A stretch of DNA of 64,000 nucleotides from Trachythela sp. YZ-2020. Taxonomy: Eukaryota; Cnidaria; Anthozoa; Malacalcyonacea; Clavulariidae. The notes beneath the pieces are model-generated. The model worked only from the letters and a program-made list of their open reading frames with translations, had not been told where the DNA came from and did no database searches. The stretch lies in assembly GCA_016169945.1 (NCBI GenBank), contig JADLSH010000388.1, forward strand, positions 1,956,001 to 2,020,000, in the 5' to 3' direction. Both the position numbers and the translations under genes were made by a program. Each line of letters opens with the position of its first letter. Position 1 is the stretch's first letter. Of this stretch, positions 44,001 to 54,000 are shown piece by piece.

Positions 44001-47000
44001 AATATATAGCTTTACATTGCCAGGATCTAATAGTATATTGGCATTGGTCCTATGACCGAACCACTTGCATAACCTTTGACATTTTGGGTTAAGCCCAGAA
44101 AGTTTTACAAAAAAATACAGTTCTATACATTTCTTATCCATCGTTTCATCTCGTCTTAAAATCATTACCAGGTTATCTTGGCAGGTTTAAGACAATGAAT
44201 ACCAATACTTTACATGGTATAGAGCAGGGGCGGTGGAACAGGGGACTAGGGGTTATAGCCCCCTAAAGCCCACCCAACTATAGATCAGAGCGGGTGAACT
44301 TAATACAAAGATGTCAGATTCAGATTTTAAAATTTTCCCCAGAGCCCCCTAGAGTTTACAGGTAAACACCACCCCACCCCCCACACACACACACCAACCG
44401 CCACTTGTCTATAGCACTAAGTCTATAGCACTAAATTCTAGTTAATGATTGGCCGAGCGCTGCGACCAGTGCGGGGCGCAGTAAAACATTTTATACTGAG
44501 CTTGGGACGATGGTAGCAAAACCTTCCTACATATTTTTGGTTATGTTCAGTGTATAAAGAACACTGCATGAAGTCGTACCTTTAGCGATAAAACTATCCT
44601 GCACAGGAGCCCAAGAGAGTGCCACGAAAGTGGAGACCTCAGTTGAACGTTCGTATCAGGCCATTCAAATCTATGATGATCAGACTTCCAATATTTTTCC
44701 ACTTCATCAACATATTCACCAAGGGAAGATTCCGATTCTGTCTCGCTTGCTTCCTTTAGCGAGAACCGCGGCAGATTGCTTGTAGGTAGTTTGTCATTTG
44801 AGTCATTCTTTTGAGGCAAAACTGTCGTATGAGAATCAATGTTGTTTGGGAGTTCGTAATCTTTAGTGTCGTCGAGATCGTGGAAAGATTGAGTTGCCAA
44901 CGAGCTAGCACTTTCATCTATATTGATATTATTTTGGTCATCCCCTGGTAAAAGTAGAACAACGATTTTGTTTCTGTCATCGTATTATTTATAATTACAT
45001 GGGTTTTCACTTGTTTCCAACTATCAAACTGACGTTACGCAATTTTCCCGATTTTCATATTCGTTTTTCTTGATTTTTCTTCATCAATTTGGTTAGGGTT
45101 AGGTTTTGGGTTGAGGATTAGGGTAGGTTTTAGGGTTAGGGTCAGTTACAAAGTTTTAAACTTTACTTCAAGTTGAAAAAATGACGTAACGTCAGTTTGG
45201 TAGATGGAAACAAGTGGCGACCGTTTACATGAGACCGAGACGAAAAACTGCTCATGCCGGGCCGGTGTGAAGTCACCCCGCTCGCTGGACCGAACCACAG
45301 TATAGAGACGACCAGTAGGGCCACTCATTTGAAATTTTGGGTGGCCGTTCATTACGCATTGGCAGTCAGTCAATTGCTTTTTCTGGTCAATAAGCAAGCT
45401 GGACTAACTTTCCTGGCCAGTAAACTGCATCATACTACTTTTGCATAAAAAGCCGGCTACATGTTGCATCGTCGAGTGGCCCTACTGGTCATCTCTATAC
45501 TGTGGACCGAACCGACTATCTTCAGACCGGGACGAATTCGGAGCGGCGGGATGAATGTAAACACAAATTATTTTCAGAACTGTCTAAATATTGGTACAAC
45601 GCTGACGATGAACAACGGTAGACACGGCTAACAACATATATTAGCCTTTGTCACCTGTGTTTGACCGCCATTTTGGGGGTACTGCCCGTCTCCAGATCAG
45701 AGAATGTAAGCACTGTAAAATGCGACTTTTTATAACTCTAGTTCTAGGTATAATCATTATGGTAAATTTACAGTTAAATTTTTGAAATGTCGTTTTTCAC
45801 ATCTAATATAATCGTTTAGATTTTTCACTTCGTTTACAAAGCAGTACCCCAAAAATGGCGGATTTTGGCCTGCACGAGAAATTTAAAGGGTAATTGTGGA
45901 CTGCACTTTTGAGTATACGCAATATAATGTGTAGTGTTTTGTAACGGTCTCATGTAACCTGCAAACAATTTCAATTTTCATCCCGTTCTGACTTCATCCC
46001 GGTCTCGTGTAAACGGGGGCATGCATGTACCATCCGTGAAGAAAGTTCATTGGCATTGAGGAAGTTTGAAAGTGAGACACTGAATAAAACATTGCAAAGC
46101 AGTAAGTACTAGACTTGTCAGGCTAGTATTAGTAGCAGCAGTCAGCACTCATTTAGACTAGCAGTACCTTCTTGTAGCATTTTCTGACTATTATCCAGCA
46201 CATTTCTAGCCACATTATAGCAGTTACGTTTACCGCCGTGATATTCTTCCTGTGTCTTAGCGCAGTAGCCACCAACATCACAGAACAATCTCTCGCATTG
46301 TAAAGGAGTGAATCGTTCCTCTGTGTTGGTGGAGAGATATGTTTTTGCCAGCGATGTGCCAAGAGAACCGACTGTGGTGGATTTCAAAAGAAGACTGGCC
46401 TTCTTATGACACTCGATAAGCAACTTTTCTAGTCTATTTTCAAGCCATTGGAACCTCTCCTTCGCTTCTTTTACCTAAAACAATGAACTTATACGTGTAT
46501 TTGTCCGTGAGCACGATAACTCATACAGAGTAAAATATTAATGTAGGGCGCATCTGGGCGCATTGCCAGCTAATGGTCAAGAAGAGACACTGGCAGATAG
46601 TTTTGTTAACCCATTAACTGGCAGTACCCTACCACTGACGAATAAGATCGTCTGGCGCTAGACAGAGTAAAATATTAGTAAAGTATAGAGCGCATCTGGG
46701 CGCGTTGCAAGCTAATGGGTTAACAAGAGACACTGGCAGATAGTTTTGTTAACCCATTAACTGGCAGTACCCTACCACTGACGAGTAAAATCATCTGGCG
46801 TTAGACAGAGTAAAATATTAAAGTAGCGCGCATCTGGGCGTATTGCAAGCTAATGGCAAGTTAATTGCAAGTTAATACGAAAATTGGTATGCAATCTCTG
46901 AGTGCCCTCTTCTAGTTGGAATCTGTTTCGGAGTTTCCATACCATTTTCTTGGCTTTCTTCGCCTTTTCTAAATCCAAGCGTGCATGTCCAAGCTCATTG

Positions 47001-48601
47001 CGTACTTTGACTATCACCTACGATGAAAAAGACGGTGAATTGAAAACTACCGGCAGTTAAAGTGCCACTATTAACCTCCGAAATTATTTTTGTATATGTG
47101 TAATATTTGTCCCAGAAACGTCTACCTGGTGTTCTCTTACTTCTGGTTTTTCGTGAGACTTCCTCTGGGTTTCCTCTCCGCCATACTTCGTATTCTGAAG
47201 GCAATGGCTGTGGGAGCTTTGATGTTGCCAAGAATCGATCATAGTGTAATGCCCGATGGTTTTCAACAGATTGATCAAGGTAACGAACTTATTGTAAGGG
47301 ATTCTTTGTTAAAGTGCCCCAAATATGATGTATGTGTAATATTTGAATCATTCTGAGAAGAAATGTAATCTATCTTTATAGTAAAAATCCTCATCTTGAT
47401 CAACTTTTTCACTGTCAAAGTTTCCGGATATGATGTCATTAGGTGAATTTTAGCACAAAAAAACAAAGGAAAATTAATTTACAATTCACCTAATGACATC
47501 ATATCCGGTAACTTTGACAGTGAAAAAGTTGACCAAGATTAGGTTTTTTACTATAAAGATATATTACATTTCTTCTCAGAATGACCCAAATATTACACAT
47601 ATACAAAAATAATTTTTGGGGTTTAATAGTAGCACTTAAATATTTTCAAAGTTCAATGCGTTTCTCCGAAAGTGATAGAAGCTTAACTTTACCTGAACGA
47701 AAACGATCAAGTCCTCACTTTTTCTCACAATATCTTTAACTGATTCAACTGTACTTAGATCAACCTAAAAATTATTCCATACGGATCATGTATAGCCTGC
47801 GTGGCAGGCGTTCTATTGTGGGGGAGGGAGTTTTGTTTAGGAAGCGAGTTTTGTTTAGAGTCTTTAGAGCGCGCGCTTTTGTTGATAGCGTGCGCACCAG
47901 GTGAGAAGAAATAGATCATGTATAGAAACTTTCAAATTTGACAGAAATATGTTTACAAAATAAAGAAATTACCTCCTCTTCAGCGACATTGATGTTTTCA
48001 ACAAGATTCTGGACTTTTTGCTGACTTTCTTTGATCATGTCAACCTGTAATACAGTTTTCGTCAATATACAGTTGACGTCGCAAAATTCGTCTGTACATG
48101 TGGTGGAGTAGTAGGTCGCGGCCGTTCAACCGTCCCAAGGGCGGCTACGTTTGAAAAATAAGTCTTTTAGACGGCCACTGTTTATAAGACGGTCATGGAT
48201 GGCCTACGCCTAACGATAACCCTTCAACACTCGAAGGGTTTATAGCGCAGAATCTGCGATTAGATAATGAAAACTGACTTCTGTGCAAACTCGGCGTTAA
48301 ATTGTCCGCGATTGGAGTAAGGGGACGGAGGGGGTCAAAGCAATCGGGACGAAATCTATTTGTAGACGTTCTATAAAGTATGGACACCGCGCACTGCGGC
48401 AATTTTAGTTCAATTGACGCTCCATTTCACAATTCAAGGTAACATATATGTCTTCCGTACCTGTTCTTTCACTAAACTGTTGATTTTCTGAGATTTTTGT
48501 AACAATTCCATGGTATTTTCCGATTTTTCCCGCTCACCTAACACAGACTGTTCATTTTCTAAAGACCCGTCACGACTCGACGATACGATAGTCGCTGACA
48601 T
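29057..48601 (-). CDS. Coiled-coil/HEAT-repeat protein, HEATR4-like C-terminus (complete, 22 exons)
   Basis: Exons, 5' to 3' on the minus strand (high to low): 48601-48461, 48044-47973, 47764-47693, 47017-46943, 46474-46168, 44944-44638, 43614-43545, 42566-42437, 40792-40749, 39609-39499, 38483-38450, 37700-37561, 36626-36570, 35166-35106, 34978-34928, 32669-32599, 32369-32192, 30479-30326, 30029-29957, 29637-29551, 29461-29370, 29135-29057. They sum to 2406 nt, 801 residues plus TGA. Start chosen as the first ATG of exon 1 (MSATIVSSSRDGS). Two acceptors have rivals that look better but break phase: exon 9 at 40823 and exon 11 at 38493. The C-terminal half is a HEAT/armadillo array resembling HEATR4, which I recognise only from memory. 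Function is unknown. N- and C-terminal halves might be two genes, but phases join them and no internal start or stop is seen. Confidence 0.8.
29678..29909. mobile_element. Small fold-back MITE (HEAT intron 19)
   Basis: TAAAAGTGTCACCTGCTGAG at the left, CAGCAGGTGACACTG then CCTTTAA at the right. A related stretch lies near 59210-59270. Confidence 0.65.
30090..30185. repeat. GTT/GTC-rich trinucleotide repeat
   Basis: Imperfect TTGTTGTCGTTG runs in HEAT intron 18. Confidence 0.85.
31148..32165. repeat. 1-kb degenerate (ATTG)n-like sequence
   Basis: Dominated by TTGATTGATTGA-type words with constant drift, filling most of HEAT intron 17. No unit longer than 4 bp is stable. Confidence 0.85.
32972..34555. 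repeat. 10-bp minisatellite (~150 units) between short TIRs
   Basis: Units GATGAGAGTT, GATGAGAGTC and CATGAGAGTG alternate from about 32995 to 34490 with almost perfect 10-bp register. The block is bounded by CCGGTCAAACGAGGATG and, inverted, CATCTTCGTTTGACCGG. Related unamplified sequence occurs at about 700-950. In HEAT intron 15. Confidence 0.95.
35198..35413. mobile_element. Fold-back MITE (HEAT intron 13)
   Basis: Ends TAAAGCCCCGCACAGACGAG and CTCGTCTGTACGAGGCTTA, with inverted TTGACAAGTTTTCC/GGAAAACATG-type interiors. Confidence 0.75.
35656..35951. mobile_element. Dispersed repeat R1, copy 2 (inverted)
   Basis: Near reverse complement of 9178-9470. Begins AACAATTAGATTATGAGCTC and ends at CACTAGTATGATTCTACTA. 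Lies in intron 13 of the HEAT gene. Confidence 0.75.
35982..36173. mobile_element. MITE F3, copy in HEAT intron 13
   Basis: Ends TAAGGCTGGTTCACACGAGC and GGTGTGAACAAACCTTTA, shared interior with 43316-43491. A further copy without outer ends lies at 29208-29346, near the last exon of the HEAT gene. Confidence 0.75.
36272..36557. mobile_element. Fold-back MITE 12 bp from the exon 13 donor
   Basis: Ends ACTGTCGTTCCAATTGAAGT and inverse; arms about 70 bp; loop has a GT microsatellite (36364-36382). The exon 13 donor of the HEAT gene is at 36564-36569. Confidence 0.85.
38091..38210. repeat. Near-perfect 58-bp hairpin
   Basis: TATCAGAAAGCTACAAGATG and its complement with centre TAGAAGGTTTTAAACCTTCT. 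In HEAT intron 11. Confidence 0.85.
38224..38396. mobile_element. Perfect-arm hairpin with a Pol III B box in the loop
   Basis: Arms of about 60 bp start GGTGGATATTTCGAGTGAAA and pair with the right end. The loop holds CTCAGGTTCGATTCCTGTC, a consensus tRNA T-arm/B box. In HEAT intron 11. Confidence 0.8.
38708..38990. repeat. Compound pentanucleotide satellite (TGCCT/TGCCA/TGCAT)
   Basis: Blocks of TGCCA, then TGCCT, then a regular decamer TGCATTGCCT. In HEAT intron 10. Confidence 0.95.
39680..40276. mobile_element. Palindromic mariner-type MITE M1, copy 2
   Basis: Same arms as 20167-20784 (TTTAGTATAACTTAAAAACT, GTTGCATTAAGCGATGTCTA), flanked by TA. In HEAT gene intron 9. Confidence 0.85.
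40403..40598. mobile_element. Fold-back MITE (HEAT intron 9)
   Basis: Ends GAGAGTTTTAGCAGTGACTA and TCGTAGTCACTGTTAAAGCT; interior ACGCCATCTCGCAAAA inverted. Confidence 0.8.
40905..42428. repeat. 69-bp higher-order satellite beside the HEAT exon 8 donor
   Basis: About 22 units, each with the palindrome GCGATGCATCGC (or GCGATACATCGC), CACATGACAACCAC and CACTGTAAGTCATGG. The unit is a multiple of 3, so the plus strand stays open for 209 and 239 codons. The array ends 8 bp from the minus-strand donor at 42431-42436. Confidence 0.95.
42618..43078. mobile_element. hAT-like family H1, copy 3 (8-bp duplication)
   Basis: Ends CACTGACCTGAAAAC and TTTTCAGATCAGTG with perfect duplication GTTTAAAC (42610-42617, 43079-43086). 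In HEAT intron 7. Confidence 0.9.
43143..43316. mobile_element. MITE F2, copy 2
   Basis: Same core GATTTGTCGGGCCGATTT as 17510-17682. Ends TACGTTTACACGCTGCG and complement. Abuts the next MITE at 43316. Confidence 0.8.
43316..43491. mobile_element. MITE F3, copy in HEAT intron 7
   Basis: GTTCACACGATCCGATTTGT at the left and GAGGAGAATCGGATCCGAC at the right; interior GGCGAAAAGTGTAGTTGTTG shared with 35982-36173. Confidence 0.75.
43674..43761. repeat. Perfect short hairpin beside HEAT exon 7
   Basis: Arms ATTTAAAACACTCGCAGTTC to ATATC and exact inverse, loop TAAAGCACGATTGTTTTA. Lies just 5' of exon 7 on the minus strand. Confidence 0.85.
45219..46019. mobile_element. Harbinger-like MITE, copy 2, with two insertions
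   Basis: Shares TTTACATGAGACCG, CGGACGAATTCGGA-type motifs and CTCGTGTAAACGGGG with 10042-10416, but is interrupted at 45296-45504 and about 45640-45893 relative to that copy. In HEAT gene intron 5. Confidence 0.75.
45296..45504. mobile_element. 209-bp hAT-like MITE with 8-bp duplication
   Basis: Ends CACAGTATAGAGACGACCAG with 30 of 31 TIR positions matching, flanked by GACCGAAC on both sides (45288-45295, 45505-45512). The paralogous empty site has a single GACCGAAC. Confidence 0.88.
46530..46862. repeat. Dispersed/tandem repeat T1, array 1
   Basis: About two and a half units of TTAACCCATTAACTGGCAGT ... AGCTAATGGGTTAAC with AGAGACACTGGCAGATAGTT between. In HEAT intron 4. Other copies in DDX47 introns at 52560-52690, 53418-53655 and (inverted) 56444-56535. 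Confidence 0.85.
47080..47618. mobile_element. Fold-back element with nested arms (HEAT intron 3)
   Basis: Outer inverted ends AATTATTTTTGTATATGTGT and a second, longer hairpin inside (47329-47603; TCTGAGAAGAAATGTAAT and complement, loop near 47465). Confidence 0.8.
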
Positions 48602-49108
48602 TTGAAATATATCTAAAATTCTATCTTCAAATTAGATTTCTACTATAAATCATTGAGACTCGTCTAGTAAAAGATTTTTCGGGAGCAAAGCCATTACATT
48701 TACCTATATAAATACAAATTTTAGTAATTTTTACGCGAAAACACGCAAAATTCGGCCGCCATATTTGTTGGTAAACGGTAACCATAGCGATAAGCATATT
48801 CGAAAGCTTTTTGCCGTTTTTGTCGTGATATTTTTATGCAATTTGCGGAAATTTCCTTGAACTAAGGAAATTCTTCGTTTCAGAACAGTAGCGATTGACA
48901 CGCCAGGCGGAAAGCGCAATTTAAATATAAATATTAAAGCCCAATGACTTTCAAACAAGTCATTTAAAATAAAAGAGTAAAATTTATTTGCTTACGTTTC
49001 GTTGTTTAAAATTTTGAATTTAGGAAAACTAAGGATTTTTCGATTTTGTAGTAAGGAATTGTAGAATCTGAGAAACGTGTTTTTGTTCCAATTTGCACGT
49101 TTTCCAAG
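48602..49108. promoter_or_regulatory. Divergent promoter of the HEAT gene and DDX47
   Basis: 507 bp separate the two start codons, with no repeat recognised. No TATA box stands out. YY1-type motifs occur twice: GGCCGCCATATTTG at 48755-48768, and CCAAGATGGCGGAAG across the DDX47 start codon (49104-49118). YY1 sites over the start codon are common in translation and ribosome-biogenesis genes (established knowledge); their use here is inferred. A weak RFX-like X-box (GTAACCATAGCGAT, about 48778-48791) does not match the consensus fully. Confidence 0.55.
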
Positions 49109-50986
49109 ATGGCGGAAGAAACAGACCAAAATATCGGTAAAAATGACGAGAATTCAACTTTTAAAGACCTTGTGAGTGTCAAATTGATGTTTCTCTTTAT
49201 TATACTTGTGTAATTTTCCTATAGTTGAATTGTCGTTGATGCTTTTGTGGGTTATTTTCAACAGGGAGTCGCTGAAATTCTCTGTGAAGCGTGCGAGAAA
49301 GTCGGTTGGAAAAAACCAACGAAGATTCAAAGAGAATGTATACCTCTGGCACTGCAAGGTTGGTAGTGAGACTTTATGCAGAGGTGGAAGATTTGAGACG
49401 TGAATCGACTATCAACTTGCAGAATTTATCGCAGTTTATATACGGGCAACAAAATTGCTGCAACTTGAAAGGGCAACTAACAGGGCAAATTCCCTACCTA
49501 TGTTCCTATCTCGCAATCAAATATACCGGTGTCACAGCGGATTTGGCCCCCCCCCGCGGATTTGCCCCCCCGGACCATATCAGCTAGCGGATATGGTCCG
49601 GGGGGACCAAATCCGCTAGCGGATATGGACCCCCTTCCGCGGAAATGGTCCCCCCTATGAAATCGTAGGCAGACAAAAACTTTGTAAACAATAAGTATAT
49701 TATTGTTTACAAAGTTCTCGCGCAAAAGTCTACAAGTATTTTTGAGCTGCATATGATTTGGTTTTAGAGTAATTGTCTGAATATTTTCTTCGGTTAAAGT
49801 TTTTGCCATGTTGGCATAAAAATTAAATATCTGACGTTTTGATTAAAAACGGCAACAAACATTTACGAAAGTTAAGTAGTAAATTTGAAATTAAGACCAC
49901 GTTAGAAAATATACTGCTGTATCACCGCAAAATAACAACTACAATGAGTTGGTTCGATTCAATGGTCGCGCGTATTTATATGTATTCTGATCACCATTTT
50001 TATCTTATGAGTCATCACCTATTGTTTATGGGATTTCATTCAGAACCATTTAAGTTATCTAAATTGAAAGTTAAAATTTACATAACTGTAGGCATGGTAT
50101 TTAATGCGGAAACAGACACAAATAACAGATTAGTAATCGTTTCCAGGACCGAAGCAGAATTAAGAGAAATTTTTCTGTCTACCACTAGTGAAAGCGCATG
50201 GAAATTAAATTTACGGGAAAATGGCACCGAAAAAATCAATCAATTGACAATTGTCAACAGAGTAATTGCTGGCACATGGCCTATTTCTAGATAAGTATTA
50301 GCTAGTATTTCTTTGGTTGCGATTTATGCGTTCAAAACGTCAGTTTAATTGAAATGATAAGTTTATTTAAATTCTGTTAACATTTACAACTTTGTATTTC
50401 CCACTGCTGAGACATAACATTTAAATGGGAACTGTACTATGTATAGTTCTGACTGCAATAAAATCTACTTCTCGTAGTTAAATATACCATAGTGGCAGTG
50501 AAATATATTTTTGGCAGTGAAATGCAGTTTTGGTTGCAGCAAAATATAGTTCCTGCAGTCCAAAACCGCGAGAAAATTTACAGGAACATTTTAATCCCAA
50601 AAATCTTCGTACACTTTTTCTCTGTTATATGTAAAGATGATTCAAAACGTTTTCATTCGATATTTAATATGCCATACGATAGATTCGCGAGGGGGGTCCA
50701 AATCCGCGAGAGGGGACCAATATCTGCTAGCTTATATGGACCCCCATAGGACCATATCCGCTAGCGGATATGGCCCGGGGGGACCATTTTGAGGGGGGGC
50801 CAAATCCGCTGTGACACCGGGGGGGGGGGATGTTGACATTTCGATTTTGATCAGTGCATTAGCAAAATATGTTCACACATAAGTTTAATACAAAACATGA
50901 AACAACATTCGTGTATATATTAATATGTGTTGAAATCAGTATTTATTGCAAGTTGCAGCTATTTTGCCACTTATTACTTCACCATT

Positions 50987-51021
<35 letters not shown>

Positions 51022-54000
51022 CACAGGCTACCCACAGGATATTGACGGACCTTTGTGTCTCGAGAGTGGGGATTTTTACTTTTTTTACAAGTGGGGATTT
51101 TTGACATGCATTGAAAATCAGTAGATGAAAATATCAACGTCTGGATGTAGGACTTAATAGAGCCTGGGTCGAATTTTTCATTTCTTCGCAACATGCCGTC
51201 CACACATGAGAAAACTGTTACTGTAAGTAATGAATTTACATCCTGATTTTATCCTGATAATCTACGTTTCCATTTCATGAAATGTGGCTAAATTGATATT
51301 TGAAAACTTGGTCAGTATATCTAGCATTATGTTTTATGGTAAAATTTGTATCACTGCCCTTTTTGTATTGCTAATTATGTAAAGAAGATATCTTCAATTT
51401 ATTGTTGCACGTCGTTTGTGAAGTCTCTTGTCAAGAAGACTATAAGACCAATATTTTATTTTATATTGATATTTTTTCAATATTGCATCAGCCTGATGGC
51501 CCTGATTCAATGTTCTTGCTGCTTTGATAATTTATTTTACTCTGGAAGCAGGAAAATATATATAGTGATCAAGTTCAATATTTGGATACAAAAATATAAA
51601 CAAATGCGAATAGACTGTGTGAATGTAATATTGTTATGAGAAAACGTAGATGGGTTGACACGACCATAATAGACAGTTTTAGATAACACGACGCGGACGT
51701 CAAAGACGACGTGAAAGTGGCGTGTTGTGCCCATGTATGGATATGCCACGCCATTTTTACGCCATTTTCACGTCGTCTTTGACGTTCGCGTCCTCGATCT
51801 AAATCTGTCTAATGTCATTTTGACAACATGACATCAGGATTTGATGTTATGTGTGACAACATGAATATGGTTGGACCGAATAACCCCTAACATGGCCTTG
51901 AAAAGTTTTTCAAATTTTTCTATAAAGAAAAGGACATCATTGGCCTAGCAGAAACAGGTTCTGGTAAAACTGGAGCATTTGCATTGCCGATCCTTCAAGC
52001 TTTGTTAGAGAACCCACAAAGATTGTTTGCTCTAGTTATGACACCAACCAGGTATTGATTTTAAAACTACTTAAGTAGAAACAATTGTACAGTAATTAAA
52101 CTCCGAAACAATAGACAGTCAGACTAGGTTGTTAAACATTACAATTCTCAACGTTTCGACTATGAATTAGTACAATCATCGTAGAGAGAATGCCACAATG
52201 TTAACAATTTACAAGTCTGTTGTTTTGTGTTTAATTAAAATACTCTATGACAGGAACAATGGACCATTCCCCTATTAAACTAACTTTTGAACTAGGAAAT
52301 TGTATCAGTACAGCTGGAAAGAGCATCTAGTTTAAGTAAATTTAAAAAGTTGTTTGGTTTTTTGCGAGCGATTGGTTTTGGTAATTTGTTTTTTATAAAT
52401 ACAAAAAAACTATACAAAAATAACCTACTTCACAGGGCTACACTTCCATTTTTACAACATTTACATTTTACAACTTTTGCAACTACTAACTTTTACATGC
52501 TCTTTCCAGCTGTGCTTTGGTGCGCTAAATCACTTTCAGATGTGAGCTCGTAAATCAGTTTTGTTAACCCATTAACTGGCAGTACCCTACCAGTGACGAG
52601 TAAAATCATCTGCCATTAGACAGAGTAAAATGCTAAAGTAGGGCACATAGCTAATGGGTTAACTAGAGACACTGGCAGATAATTGTTTTAATTAACCAAT
52701 AATCTGCTCATCGTTTTCCTAACCACAATAATCTGCTTTTCCCAATCACAATAATCTGCTCTTCCTTTTCCTAATCACAATAATCTGCTCTTCCTTTTCC
52801 TAATCACAATAATCATCTCTTCCTTTTCCTAACCACAATAATCTGCTCTTCCTTTTCCTAATCACAATAATCTGCTCTTCCTTTTCCTAATCACAATAAT
52901 CTGCTCTTCCTTTTCCTAATCACAATAATCTGCTTTTTCTTTTCCTAATCACAATAATCTGCTCTTCCTTTTCCTAACCACAATAGTCAGCCAATTACAT
53001 TTTTTGTGCATGTCAATACCCAAATGGTGTAACCCCACTCAGTGGAAAGTAATTTCTGTGGTAAAGATTTGGAAGTCATCTCTGTAATTTGTCAGTGTAC
53101 AAGGCCAATTGGCATGTTATGTAATTTGTGTTTATTTATATAATTGATCTTAATTAATGCTTGGTTGGTATTTTGTAGAGAACTTGCATTTCAAATATCA
53201 GAACAATTCGAGGCACTTGGTTCCTTAATCGGTGTGAAATGTGGTAAGCTTTTTGTTTGTTGTAAGAAATTATTTAGTTATTGCATTCTAATGCACAAAA
53301 CTCTCCCCTGAACGAGAAAAATTGTGAGGTGTTGGGAAACGTTTTGCCATTGATTGCTAGTTGAATAACAAAATGAAGAAATCAAGCATTTGGCTGCAAT
53401 GTGTCCTAGTTTAATTTAACCCATTAACTGGCCTGCATGCAGTACCCTAGCACTGACGAGTAAAATCATCTGGCATTAGACAGTGAGAGTAAAGTAGGGC
53501 TATATGGGTGCCTTGCAAGCTAACCGGTTAACAAGAGACACTGGCAGATTGTTTTGTTAACCCTTTAACTGGCAGTACTCTACTTGTCTTGTGTTAGACA
53601 GAGTAAAATACTAAAGTAGTGTGCATCAGGACGTATTGCAAGCTAATGGGTTAATTGTTATTTTACTCTGTCTAAAGCCAAGATGACTTTACTCAAATTT
53701 TTGGGCATTAATAGCTTGACCAGGCTATCTGCCCATGTCTGTTGTTGAGCCATTCAGCTGCAATGCGGTGTCATGTGCACTTCTTTGTTGTTTTACTCTG
53801 TCTAACACCAGACATTTTTCTTGTCAAAGTGTTGCATTGGTTAAAGAATATTATTATATAGCAAGTGTCAAAGTTCAATTTTCCTGTTTGCCGATTGGAC
53901 AAAACCGTATCATGTGCCGGTCATGTTCACTGCATGTTTGCAACTGGTCCACAATGAAACAATTATTGACCAGTCCATAATAAAACCGAAGTGAGACCCA

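Larger units (their letters stand above)
43545..48601 (-). other. Coiled-coil and acidic N-terminal half of the HEAT gene
   Basis: Exons 1-7 (about 348 residues). Exons 2 and 3 are both 72 nt (24 codons) and exon 4 is 75 nt, each starting with valine and giving heptad-like helices (VDMIKESQQKVQNLVENI; VDLSTVESVKDIVRKSEDL; VRNELGHARLDLEKAKKAKK). Equal lengths and phase 0 suggest an old exon duplication. Exon 5 continues with VKEAKERFQWLENRLEKLL and a cysteine-bearing helical stretch. Exon 6 is rich in Asp, Glu, Asn and Ser (ETESESSLGEYVDEVEKY) and probably disordered. No known domain recognised. Confidence 0.75.

Noticed and set aside
44547..44637. Extension of HEAT exon 6 to a donor at 44579
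   Set aside because: It leaves phase 0 and would put exon 7 out of frame; the donor CTGAG/gtctcc at 44637 gives phase 2 and an in-frame Arg with exon 7.
53735..53980. 81-codon reading frame in DDX47 intron 4
   Set aside because: Runs across a T1 edge and the left half of a TIR element, no family match and cysteine-rich by chance.
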